From contig CAYSSR010000001.1 of NCBI GenBank assembly GCA_964433755.1, positions 496,001 through 560,000 of the forward strand: 64,000 nucleotides of DNA, written 5' to 3'. Below the pieces are notes generated by a model. It was not told the origin of the DNA, ran no database searches, and saw only the letters and a list, made by a program, of their open reading frames with translations. Within the stretch, counting starts at the first letter, position 1, and each line of letters begins with the position of its first letter. Shown here in pieces: positions 16,478 to 24,239 of the stretch. The stretch comes from JAUVXJ01 sp964433755 (GTDB lineage: Bacteria; Chloroflexota; Anaerolineae; UBA7937; B3-Chlor). The position numbers were made by a program, and so were the translations under genes.

Positions 16478-17818
16478 ATGGTGCTAGGTGCAGGTGGTGG
16501 CTCGAGAGGTACGTGCCTGTTGAGAGGCATTCTCGGGCTTCTGGCGCTGCTGGTGGTCGTTGGCTTGGTCAGCGGCGCAGCCTACCTCTATCTTCGTGGT
16601 ACTGGTTCCCACGGTGTGGCCTACGCGGTTGATTATATGCGGCCGAACGAGATCGATCCCACTGGCGCCCTGGCCACGTTGGCGGGCGTGAGTGATCTCG
16701 AGGTGCTCAACCAGGCTCTGCCGCAAAGGGATCTGGGGACGGCGTATACCACCGTGATCTTCGGCACGCAGTTGACCGATAGGGAGCAAGTGGGGAACCT
16801 TCTGCTGCTCGGTCAGGCGTACGCGGCGGAGGGAGACAACTCGCGGGCTCAGCTCTGCTATCGTCAGGCGAGCTTGATATCGGTCTTGAGCCCGACTTTG
16901 TCCGATTTTGGGAGGGCCAGTTCCTTCCTGGAAGTCGGCGAGGGTTTCGCGGAGTCTGGAGATCGTGAGGAAGCTCTGTTCAACTACGATCAGGCTTTCG
17001 TGCTGGCTGTGCACAGCCCTTTCATGAGAGATCCTCACCGCGCGGATACTCTAGGCTCGCTGGCTGCTGGGTACTCCGAGGTAGGTAGAGCGGACAGGTC
17101 CCAGGAGTGCACCGCGTTGCAGACGGAGATACTGTACTCCACGGATGTGACGGGGACCACTTCGACGGCGACCCCGGAGCAACCAATAGCCAACTTCCTC
17201 ACTCAGATTCCGGCGCCGCCGGCGGCGATGGTCGCTTCGTACGAGGAAAGGCGCAAAGAGGCGGTCCGAGAGCTCAGGGATGCGTTACAGGCTAGTGCTG
17301 ACGTCAATGCAGTCTCGCAGGATCTTGTGACAGGTGTCACGCAAGCCCTGGTGAACGAGGATAATGCGCGGAGCACGGCCTACGAGGATGAGTTGGGGGC
17401 TGCATCGTCCATGGTCCTCAGGATAGGCATAGCAGAGGCGCGCGTCGACTGGTTGGTGGTCAAGTATAGAGTATCGCTGGGAGGGTATGGCCTCGATCTC
17501 GTGCCAGCATGGTCGGACGACGTGGCTGGTATCGCAGCCGAACTCAACGCGGCACGCGCGGAACTACACGGCATCTATGGAGAGCAGATCGACACCTTCA
17601 GCGATGACATGGCGAAGGATCGGGCGTGGTTTGACGTGCTGCGCGTCGAGATCGAACAGGGGCAGCTCGGTCTTTATCCTGACTACCCGGAGGACGAGCT
17701 GATCTCGCAGTTGTCGGAGGTGAGCGCGAATCTGGCGGACGCAGGGGATCCGTCACTGCATCCGGAGGCTATCTACGAGGATGGCGTGCCGGTTTTCGGT
17801 TTGGCGTGGACTGAATAG
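16478..17818 (+). CDS. Membrane-anchored TPR-like protein, unknown function
   Basis: 446 aa from ATG 16478, with AAGGTGGAG (16463-16471) upstream; an in-frame GTG at 16466 sits inside that ribosome site. One N-terminal membrane segment (about 13-38). Residues about 100-215 contain TPR-like helices (LLLLGQAYAAEGDNSRAQLCY, VGEGFAESGDREEALFNYDQAF, GSLAAGYSEVGRADRSQEC), suggesting a protein-binding scaffold on the outer face. Residues 250-446 are helical and acidic without a known motif. It is followed 48 bases later by another exported protein and may be co-transcribed with it. Confidence 0.75.
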   Translation: MVLGAGGGSRGTCLLRGILGLLALLVVVGLVSGAAYLYLRGTGSHGVAYAVDYMRPNEIDPTGALATLAGVSDLEVLNQALPQRDLGTAYTTVIFGTQLTDREQVGNLLLLGQAYAAEGDNSRAQLCYRQASLISVLSPTLSDFGRASSFLEVGEGFAESGDREEALFNYDQAFVLAVHSPFMRDPHRADTLGSLAAGYSEVGRADRSQECTALQTEILYSTDVTGTTSTATPEQPIANFLTQIPAPPAAMVASYEERRKEAVRELRDALQASADVNAVSQDLVTGVTQALVNEDNARSTAYEDELGAASSMVLRIGIAEARVDWLVVKYRVSLGGYGLDLVPAWSDDVAGIAAELNAARAELHGIYGEQIDTFSDDMAKDRAWFDVLRVEIEQGQLGLYPDYPEDELISQLSEVSANLADAGDPSLHPEAIYEDGVPVFGLAWTE

Positions 17819-17866
17819 CCGATCGCTGGCGGGTGACTAGCTCCGCGGAAAGGGGGGTACGGGGAG

Positions 17867-18607
17867 ATGCTGAGTCGGATAAACGACAGGGTGGCTCTGT
17901 TGGTGACCGTCTTTGTTCTCGCACTCACTCTCATGACGTGCCTCTGTTACTTGACTATCTTCATCAATCCGCGCATGCCTTTGAATCCGTTTCCTCCACC
18001 CCGGGAGGTGGCGATTGCCTCTGCCACACCCACGGTCTCAGAACAAGAAAGTGTTCCCACCTTCCCGCCGACTTGGACTCCTACTCAGACTTCCACACCG
18101 ACGGAGACGCCCCTGCCTACGGATACGCCGACGATCACTCCGACTCCGACGGATACGCCGACGCCTACCTTCACCTCTACAGCTACGAGGACGCCAGCCC
18201 CGCCTCCCACGGCGACTTCTACTCGTACGCCTACGCCGAGCCCCACACCGTGGCCGTATGAGCAACATGGCTACACCTACATGTTGCCCAATGACAAGAA
18301 TGACGCCGGATGCGCATGGTTGGGCGTAGGGGGCCAGGTGTACGACGCCGATGGCGTACCCGTGCCCGGTGTCACGGTCAGATGCTGGGCGGGAGGCTGG
18401 GAAGGGACGGGTGTCTCCGGTCAGCACCCAGAGTATGGCTCGGCTGGGTGGGAGGTGTATCTCTACGATGGGCCTCGAGACGCCACCTGGAATTGCCAGG
18501 TCGTGCAGGGCGGTGCGGGCGTGTCTCCTGTGGTCACCTTCACCACGACGACCAACAACGGCTGCAACTTGAACTCGGTGCGCATCGATTTCAAGGCTAC
18601 CTCGTGA
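17867..18607 (+). CDS. Exported Pro/Thr-linker protein with small beta domain
   Basis: 246 aa from ATG 17867 (AGGGGGG at 17851-17857). A membrane segment (about 8-33), a long Thr/Pro-rich linker (about 48-130) and a C-terminal domain (about 140-246) containing GGQVYDADGVPVPGVTVRCW. That domain is paralogous to the one in the protein at 9798-10481, with extra Cys residues (NDAGCAW, VRCW, WNCQ, NNGCN) that could form disulfides. Such a domain on a flexible stalk suggests surface display; the ligand is unknown. Confidence 0.8.
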   Translation: MLSRINDRVALLVTVFVLALTLMTCLCYLTIFINPRMPLNPFPPPREVAIASATPTVSEQESVPTFPPTWTPTQTSTPTETPLPTDTPTITPTPTDTPTPTFTSTATRTPAPPPTATSTRTPTPSPTPWPYEQHGYTYMLPNDKNDAGCAWLGVGGQVYDADGVPVPGVTVRCWAGGWEGTGVSGQHPEYGSAGWEVYLYDGPRDATWNCQVVQGGAGVSPVVTFTTTTNNGCNLNSVRIDFKATS

Positions 18608-18675
18608 CCTGGAGGCGGTGTCCTGAAGGTTTGGGCTCGGCCGTCATCCTGGGCCCGCGATTCGCTCCCACGCGC

Positions 18676-18691
18676 GCCGCTGCCTAGCGGC
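18676..18691. terminator. Weak hairpin between convergent genes
   Basis: GCCGCT-GCCT-AGCGGC without a T-run, between the exported protein and the convergent LCP gene. It may serve as a poor bidirectional terminator. Confidence 0.25.
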
Positions 18692-18792
18692 TGGGCCGGG
18701 GCGTTCCTCACGCTGAGATCGCGTCACGGTTTCTTCCGGGGCGGCCTTGTCCGGCTGCGCGGGTCAGTGAACAGGTGCGCAGCAAGAGCTGG

Positions 18793-19848
18793 CTATTCCC
18801 CCGTCGAGTCAGGGCGGAAGAGCTCGTCCACGATCTCACGTAGCTTGTCGCGCTCCAGGAAGAGCACGTCGGCGCCATTGTCGAGGACGATGGGGACGGT
18901 CATGGTTTCGTCGATGACTGCGAAATGGATGTCCTCTGCGTCTATCTGCGCGGCGATCTGGGCCAGTGTTATCACCTCGCCCAGTTGGAGATTGGTGCTC
19001 ACCGTGTGGCCCATGGTGGTAGCCAAGGCTGGTATCTTGGGCAGAAGATCGAGGCGCAAGGCCTTGTCTCTCACGGCCATGATCACCTGCTGCTGGCGAC
19101 GCAGGCGATCGAAGTCGGTCCCACCGTGTCTCGTGCGTGCGTACTGCAAGGCCATGCGGCCGTTCATCAGTTGCGTGCCCTCGGGTATGTGCACGGTAGT
19201 GTAGCCGAGTTGTCCGTCCGGGTACTGGTAGTCCCAGATCTCCTCCTCGACGTCGATAGTGATCCCACCCAGGTAGTCGATGATCTCCCTGAAGCCCTGG
19301 AAGTTCACTCGAACGTAGTAGTGAATGGGTACGCCGAGATTGTACTCGATAGTCTTGACGGCCAGCCCTGGTCCGCCACCCGGGTAGTCGTAGGCGTCGC
19401 CGAGGAAGTGGGCCATGTTGATGCGCTGCTCACCGTAGCCGGGTATCTCGACGTACAGGTCGCGCGGAATGGATATCGCCCCCGCCGTCATAGTCTTGGG
19501 ATCGATTGTGGCGACGATCATGGTGTCGGAGCGCCAGGGACCCTCCTCGTTCGGCCGCTGGTCCACCCCCAGGAGCAGGACATTGACACGCTCTTTCTGG
19601 CTCCAATCGGGTGTGCTGTCTGAACGAGGTGCGGGATCGACTGCGATGGGTAGATCTACCCCCGGGGACAGAGGTGAGAAGGCGAAAATGTCCCGTACGG
19701 AAACGTAGAACAGATACGCACAGACGAGACCGCCAGCGAGAAAGAAGATGTAGACCGTGCTTGCCAGCACTCTGGCCAGGTAGGAGTGTCTTTGCTGTCG
19801 AGGCATAGGTTGCTGCCGCTTGCCGCCCCAGTAGGGGCAGATGGTCAT
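18793..19848 (-). CDS. LytR-CpsA-Psr (LCP) family glycopolymer transferase
   Basis: 351 aa. A short cytoplasmic N-terminus, one membrane segment (about 27-48) and the extracytoplasmic LCP domain (about 85-260), with VNVLLLGVDQRP, RSDTMIVATID, ISIPRDLYVEIPG and the ALQYARTRHGGTDFDRLRRQQ block that supplies the conserved Arg/Asp residues. LCP enzymes move lipid-linked glycopolymers onto peptidoglycan. This is a natural last step for the glycan made by the glycosyltransferase region at 23-48 kb. ATG 19848 lies five bases from a TATAAT box, so the mRNA may be leaderless; ATG 19806 is an alternative start. Confidence 0.92.
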   Translation of the reverse strand: MTICPYWGGKRQQPMPRQQRHSYLARVLASTVYIFFLAGGLVCAYLFYVSVRDIFAFSPLSPGVDLPIAVDPAPRSDSTPDWSQKERVNVLLLGVDQRPNEEGPWRSDTMIVATIDPKTMTAGAISIPRDLYVEIPGYGEQRINMAHFLGDAYDYPGGGPGLAVKTIEYNLGVPIHYYVRVNFQGFREIIDYLGGITIDVEEEIWDYQYPDGQLGYTTVHIPEGTQLMNGRMALQYARTRHGGTDFDRLRRQQQVIMAVRDKALRLDLLPKIPALATTMGHTVSTNLQLGEVITLAQIAAQIDAEDIHFAVIDETMTVPIVLDNGADVLFLERDKLREIVDELFRPDSTGE

Positions 19849-19853
19849 CAGGT

Positions 19854-19882
19854 ATTATACAGTACGCGGGACCCCTCAGCAA
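19854..19882 (-). promoter_or_regulatory. Promoter of the LCP gene
   Basis: TTGCTG (19882-19877), 17 bases, TATAAT (19859-19854). The predicted start site falls on or next to the ATG at 19848. Confidence 0.6.
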
Positions 19883-19939
19883 CAGTGACGGAGGAGTTGG
19901 CATCAGGGGCAACCAGATGCGTGGAACGTGGTTTCTGTT

Positions 19940-20035
19940 TCGCTTGCCCGCGACGGGATTCGTAACGGACTGGGGAGGTCCTGTGGGTGATAATCCCACC
20001 GTCAGATGTGGAGGCTAGTCCCCGCTCCGCAACTG
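19940..20035. other. Structured intergenic sequence between LCP and AAA ATPase promoters
   Basis: It contains GGAC-TGGGGAG-GTCC, a hairpin GTGGG-TGATAAT-CCCAC (19983-19999) and an outer GGACT/AGTCC pairing around them. No reading frame is evident. The region lies outside both predicted transcripts, so its role (unknown small RNA or protein-binding DNA) is open. Confidence 0.25.
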
Positions 20036-20044
20036 CCAATGTCA

Positions 20045-20073
20045 TTGTCATGGAGAGCAGAATCGGCTACAAT
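20045..20073 (+). promoter_or_regulatory. Promoter of the AAA ATPase gene
   Basis: TTGTCA (20045-20050), 17 bases, TACAAT (20068-20073); both boxes differ from consensus at one position. Confidence 0.7.
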
Positions 20074-20111
20074 TCCATAGAGTCTTTGTTCGTACTGAAG
20101 GGGGTGTGGAG

Positions 20112-21392
20112 ATGGAAGGTGCCAGGAGGCTGCTTAGTGAACCCCGCACCATAGAGGAGACGGGGATGAGCAGAGGCTTCTTGAGCGACCTGGCTCTGAA
20201 GACCATCTACTCGGTGGGAGAGTTGAGTGGTCAGGCCATCGCCGAGCAGTTGAGACTCCCGTTTAGCGGAGTGGTGGAGGAGGCGCTCACCTATCTGAAG
20301 CGGGAGCAGTTGGTCAGCATCACCGGCAGCAGGGGCTTCGATGAGCGAGCCTTCAGGTACTCCATCGCCTCGGCCGGAATCGAGCGCGTGAGGGAGGCCC
20401 TGAATCGAAGCCAGTACGTCGGACCGGCTCCCGTGACTCTGGACGCCTACCAGGAGATCATGAGGAGCCAGAGTATAAGCGGCGTGGCGGTCAGTAGCGA
20501 CCGGGTGCAGCAGGCCCTATCGTCCCTGGTGATAAACTCCACGATGCTGATGAAGATCGGGCCTGCGGTCAACTCCGGCAGGTCCATCTTCCTGTTCGGC
20601 CCGCCTGGCAACGGAAAGACAGTGATCGCCAAGGCCATGGCGTCAATGCTCGGGGGGGAGATATACATACCCTACGCCATGGAAGTGGATGGGCACATCA
20701 TCAAGGTCTTCGACGAGCTGAACCATCAAACTGTGGACGAATTGAACGACTCAGCGTCGCGGCCCGAGGGCGGGCGGCACGATAGGCGTTGGATACTGAT
20801 CCAAAGACCGATCGTGGTCACAGGGGGAGAGCTCACTCTGGAGAGCTTGGACCTGGTGTATGACGACACGTCCAAGTACTATGAGGCGCCCTTCCAGATG
20901 AAGGCCAACGGAGGGATGTTCCTGATAGACGACTTTGGTAGGCAGCAGGTACGACCCAGAGACCTGCTCAACCGTTGGATCGTGCCCTTGGAAACCAGGG
21001 TTGACTACCTTACTCTACATACCGGGAAGAAGATCGAGATACCTTTCGATCAGTTGATCGTGTTCTCCACTAACATCGATCCCAAGGCGCTAGTGGACGA
21101 GGCCTTCCTGCGACGCATCCGTCACAAGATCCAGGTGGGCAATCCGAGTGAGCGTGAGTTCTACGAGATCTTCCTGCGAGTTGCGGCCGAGCGGGACGTT
21201 CCTTTCGATCAGGATGGTTTCATGTACCTGATGCGTAACTACTACCTGCAGATGAAGCGCGAGCTACGAGCGGTCCATCCCCGTGACATCGTCGATCAGA
21301 TCATCGACATCGCCCACTACCGGGGCGTCGAGCCAGCCTTGACCAAGGAGTTGATAGACCAGGCCTGCAGCTCATACTTCGTGGAGATCTAG
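20112..21392 (+). CDS. AAA-type ATPase with N-terminal winged-helix-like region
   Basis: 426 aa from ATG 20112 with AAGGGGG upstream; GTG 20106 is the alternative. Residues about 30-95 look like a winged helix (VGELSGQAIAEQLRLPFSGVVEEALTYL). Walker A is GPPGNGKT (about 163-170) and Walker B is GGMFLIDDFG (about 267-276), followed by a sensor-like FSTNIDP block and RRIRHK. It is a soluble, single-domain AAA ATPase, probably a ring-forming remodeller or regulator. No partner gene is adjacent, and it sits alone between its own promoter and a convergent regulator gene. Related stand-alone ATPases have no firmly assigned role that I can name. Confidence 0.85.
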   Translation: MEGARRLLSEPRTIEETGMSRGFLSDLALKTIYSVGELSGQAIAEQLRLPFSGVVEEALTYLKREQLVSITGSRGFDERAFRYSIASAGIERVREALNRSQYVGPAPVTLDAYQEIMRSQSISGVAVSSDRVQQALSSLVINSTMLMKIGPAVNSGRSIFLFGPPGNGKTVIAKAMASMLGGEIYIPYAMEVDGHIIKVFDELNHQTVDELNDSASRPEGGRHDRRWILIQRPIVVTGGELTLESLDLVYDDTSKYYEAPFQMKANGGMFLIDDFGRQQVRPRDLLNRWIVPLETRVDYLTLHTGKKIEIPFDQLIVFSTNIDPKALVDEAFLRRIRHKIQVGNPSEREFYEIFLRVAAERDVPFDQDGFMYLMRNYYLQMKRELRAVHPRDIVDQIIDIAHYRGVEPALTKELIDQACSSYFVEI

Positions 21393-21493
21393 ACCCTCGC
21401 TCGAAAGGGTTTCGGCCGCGCCCTCCACCATGACCGTCAACGCCAGGCTCGGGGCTGAGCCACTGGCGGATGATTGACTAAGGTGCTGCGCAG

Positions 21494-22372
21494 CTAGATC
21501 TGCCTCAAGACCTCCTCTGAGGGGATCTTCTTCTCCCCTTTCTCCTCCAGGATCCAGTTGACGTTAGTCAGCAGACCCTTCTTGAGATCCTCAACTCTCT
21601 GCGGCTGCTCTAGCGTCAGTACCTGGAAGAGGGCATCCAAGACAGCACTCAGTGAGGCCGTGGATGGCATGCCACTGGTCGACTCGCCGGGGCAGACCAG
21701 GATCTTGTCGGCGATGGAGGCGACGGGAGACGTATGAGAGGTAGAGAGGCCAATGGTCATGGCCCCCTTCGAGCGCGCCAGCCTGAGCATCTGAGAGGTG
21801 TCGTGGTGCAGGGCTGCGAGGGTCACGCCCACGACGACGTCTTGTCTGTCTACGTTTGACAGACCTATGGCCGCATCGACCTGGTTGGCAGGCACCAGCT
21901 CGGCCGACATTCCCAGCAATCCTCTCAATTGGGCCACGAACGTCTGTGCCGGACCGCGCGCCAAGCCATGAGCAACGACGTAAATGGTTCTGGCTGTGAG
22001 CAAAGAAGATACGACTTCGGTGACGGTTTCCCCTCGGAGGTGCGTTATCGCCCGCTCGAGATTCTCTTTCTCCTGTGCCAGAGCGTTGAGAAAGAGATCC
22101 GCCTCCTCTGTCTGCTCCGTTGATGGCCTGTAGGCCATCTTGAGCTCCTTCTTCACCATCTCCTGGATCTCGTGCAGGAGCTCCGGGTAGCCCGAGTAGC
22201 CGAGACGCTGTGCAAACCTGGTCACTGTGGCGGGATCCACCTCCAGGCGCTGCGAGAGGGCGAAGGCGTTGATGAACGCTGCCTCGTGGTATCGCTGGGT
22301 CAGAAAGTCGGCGATCTTCTTCTGGTTCCTGCCAAGTCGAGCGTAACACTGTGCGATCTTCTCTTGAAACAT
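21494..22372 (-). CDS. RpiR/MurR-family transcriptional regulator (HTH + SIS)
   Basis: 292 aa. The N-terminal RpiR helix-turn-helix (about 1-80; FAQRLGYSGYPELLHEIQ) is followed by a SIS phosphosugar-binding domain (about 120-255). The family senses phosphorylated sugars and controls sugar catabolism or amino-sugar genes. The SD site AGAGG is seven bases upstream of ATG 22372. An inverted repeat lies 24-44 bases upstream of the start, a likely autoregulatory operator. No sugar-uptake genes adjoin it; the nearest gene is the divergent polysaccharide deacetylase, a possible target. Confidence 0.9.
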   Translation of the reverse strand: MFQEKIAQCYARLGRNQKKIADFLTQRYHEAAFINAFALSQRLEVDPATVTRFAQRLGYSGYPELLHEIQEMVKKELKMAYRPSTEQTEEADLFLNALAQEKENLERAITHLRGETVTEVVSSLLTARTIYVVAHGLARGPAQTFVAQLRGLLGMSAELVPANQVDAAIGLSNVDRQDVVVGVTLAALHHDTSQMLRLARSKGAMTIGLSTSHTSPVASIADKILVCPGESTSGMPSTASLSAVLDALFQVLTLEQPQRVEDLKKGLLTNVNWILEEKGEKKIPSEEVLRQI

Positions 22373-22395
22373 TCAAAACCTCTCATCTATTCTTG

Positions 22396-22416
22396 GAGAG
22401 ACGGCCAATGTCTCTC
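22396..22416. promoter_or_regulatory. Candidate operator of the RpiR-type regulator
   Basis: Perfect inverted repeat GAGAGAC-N7-GTCTCTC (22396-22402 / 22410-22416). A GGCCAAT direct repeat occurs inside its spacer (22403-22409) and just beyond it (22421-22427). Location immediately upstream of the regulator gene suggests autoregulation. Confidence 0.5.
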
Positions 22417-22429
22417 GTGTGGCCAATTC

Positions 22430-22646
22430 TAACATCTCTAAGGGTGTTCCGCAAACAGTGCAGACATGTCTTGCGGAGTCCGGTGGGCATCGACACGGGC
22501 CCGCAGATGGAATGTGCTGGCCATGGCAGAGGCACTCACTGCTGGATAACCTCTGGGATGCACACAGAGGCGCTGTGGGGCTCGGTAGGAGAGTGATCGA
22601 CTCGGGGTCGGAAAATCCTCAAGCTACACCTCAACGTTGCGACCAC
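22430..22646. other. Intergenic region between regulator and deacetylase
   Basis: About 220 bases with no reading frame that looks coding and no further signal noticed before the deacetylase promoter. Confidence 0.4.
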
Positions 22647-22675
22647 TTGCCAGCTTCAGTCCTTTCAGGTATTCT
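22647..22675 (+). promoter_or_regulatory. Promoter of the polysaccharide deacetylase gene
   Basis: TTGCCA (22647-22652), 17 bases, TATTCT (22670-22675). The leader would be about 38 bases with AAGGAGAG inside. Confidence 0.5.
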
Positions 22676-22719
22676 CTGTCAGTGTTCTACCCTGAACGAA
22701 GGAGAGATGGTCTGCATAG

Positions 22720-23742
22720 GTGAGGGTCGTGGGAAGACGCCGCGTGGTGTCCGTCCTAGTGGTGGGTCTGCTCGTAGTGGGGACGGCACTCCTTGTCCAG
22801 TCACAGGTCGAGGGGCAGGAGTGTGACCCTTGCCCCAGTGCACAGGGGCACGAAGAGGGCGGTGGGTCCCGTATGGGGACTTTCCTCGGGCCGGTGCGCC
22901 CGTCTGCTGCCTCGGCTCCAGCGCAGTCGTTGGGAGTATACGCCAAGATCGAGGCCCCCATGGCGCCGTCTAAGCCGACCCCCGAGCGCAGTCTGCTTCC
23001 CACGGCTACCCCACTGCCCAAGCCGACTCCCGACGGCACGCCGAGACAGTTGGTGATCCCGATCCTCATGTACCACCACATCGCCGTGCCTGGACCGAAT
23101 GCGGACGCCATACGGCGGGATCTCTCGGTGTCGCCAGCGAACTTCGAGGCGCAGCTAGGCTATCTCGTGGAGCATGGATACGAGCCCATCACTCTGGAAT
23201 CGCTGATTCTGCACCTCCAGGCCGGTTTCTCGCTGCCGCCGAAGCCGGTGATATTGACCTTCGATGATGGATTCAAGGACCACTACACCAACGCTTATCC
23301 CTTGCTGAAGAGGTATGGCTTCTTTGGCACATTCTTCGTGATCACGGGGTTCGTGGACGAAGGGCGTCCAGGACACATGTCCTGGCCCGAGATAGAGCTT
23401 CTTCATGCCAACGGCATGGAGATCGGGAGCCATACGTACACCCACCCTAGCCTGGCAGGGAAGTCCTTCGACTACATCGTGTGGCAGGTGCTTGGCTCGA
23501 AGGAGGCCATAGAGGCTCGCACGCAGGAGCCGGTGCGCTTCTTCTGTTACCCTTCCGGTCAGTACGACCAGCAAGTGGTTGACGTGCTACGGTCGGCTGG
23601 GTACTGGGGCGCGGTGACCGTGGAGACCGGGTCGTTGCAGGCATCGGAACGACCATTCGAGCTGAAGCGTATCCGCGTCCGAGGGGCGTACGATCTGGAG
23701 GACTTCGATCACTGGCTCAACTACTGGCTTGCCAATCCGTGA
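22720..23742 (+). CDS. NodB-type polysaccharide deacetylase, exported
   Basis: 340 aa from GTG 22720. A signal/anchor segment (about 8-28), a Pro-rich linker (about 85-105) and a carbohydrate esterase family 4 domain (about 108-330). Metal and catalytic motifs are visible: TFDDGF (motif 1, Asp pair), SHTYTHPSL (motif 2, HxxxH) and FCYPSGQYD (motif 3). The enzyme would remove N-acetyl groups from an extracellular polysaccharide or peptidoglycan by a metal-dependent mechanism. The start is not certain: AAGGAGAG lies about 15 bases upstream, and GTG 22729 is an alternative. Its 3' end overlaps the convergent folK by 26 bases. Confidence 0.9.
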   Translation: MRVVGRRRVVSVLVVGLLVVGTALLVQSQVEGQECDPCPSAQGHEEGGGSRMGTFLGPVRPSAASAPAQSLGVYAKIEAPMAPSKPTPERSLLPTATPLPKPTPDGTPRQLVIPILMYHHIAVPGPNADAIRRDLSVSPANFEAQLGYLVEHGYEPITLESLILHLQAGFSLPPKPVILTFDDGFKDHYTNAYPLLKRYGFFGTFFVITGFVDEGRPGHMSWPEIELLHANGMEIGSHTYTHPSLAGKSFDYIVWQVLGSKEAIEARTQEPVRFFCYPSGQYDQQVVDVLRSAGYWGAVTVETGSLQASERPFELKRIRVRGAYDLEDFDHWLNYWLANP

Positions 23743-24220
23743 GGTGGTAGCGCCGGACCCTCTCCAGGGGGGCAGCGTTCTCCAGCAACTCTCGCACGCT
23801 GGTCTTCAGAACGGGGTGTAGCAGGTTCGGCGCGAGCTCTCCCAGTGGCACGAGCACGAATCCCCGCTCGTGAAGGCGTGGATGAGGGATCTCCAGTTGC
23901 TCTGTAGCCAGCACCTGATTGTCGTAGAACAGGATGTCGATGTCGATGAGGCGTGGACCGAACCGCACTCCCTCTCGGCGGCCCAGTTCTCGCTCGATTC
24001 GCTTGACAGTGTGAAGCAGATCCTCGGCCGGGAGATCGGTCGCTCCGGCGCAGACCAGGTTCAGGAACCACGGTTGGTCGGTAACACCCACCGGTTCGGT
24101 CTCGTAAAGCGAGGAGATTTGCTCCAGGCGAACGTGTGATCTCAGCCGGCGTAGAGCCGCGTAGATGTTGCGCGCGCGATTGCCGAGGTTCGAGCCCAGA
24201 CCGAGGTATACAGTCGCCAT
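23717..24220 (-). CDS. folK: 2-amino-4-hydroxy-6-hydroxymethyldihydropteridine pyrophosphokinase
   Basis: 167 aa from ATG 24220; the frame extends upstream to 24253 without a better start. FolK transfers pyrophosphate from ATP to 6-hydroxymethyl-dihydropterin in folate synthesis. Signatures are LGLGSNLGNR at the N-terminus, SSLYETEPVG, the FLNLV block and RFGPRLIDIDILFYDN, which supplies the two magnesium-binding Asp residues, followed by IPHPRLHERGFVLVPL. It is 19 bases after murA and probably the last gene of the glycosyltransferase operon, an unusual place for a folate gene. Confidence 0.96.
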   Translation of the reverse strand: MATVYLGLGSNLGNRARNIYAALRRLRSHVRLEQISSLYETEPVGVTDQPWFLNLVCAGATDLPAEDLLHTVKRIERELGRREGVRFGPRLIDIDILFYDNQVLATEQLEIPHPRLHERGFVLVPLGELAPNLLHPVLKTSVRELLENAAPLERVRRYHLTDWQASS

Positions 24221-24239
24221 CCGCCCTCTCGTACCAGCC

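Noticed and set aside
17950..18250. Repetitive Thr/Pro codons considered as a tandem-repeat locus
   Set aside because: Explained as a low-complexity linker inside an exported protein; no fixed unit length.
19983..19999. Hairpin considered as part of a cobalamin or other known riboswitch
   Set aside because: Conserved cores of known riboswitches could not be matched, and the region is outside the predicted transcripts.
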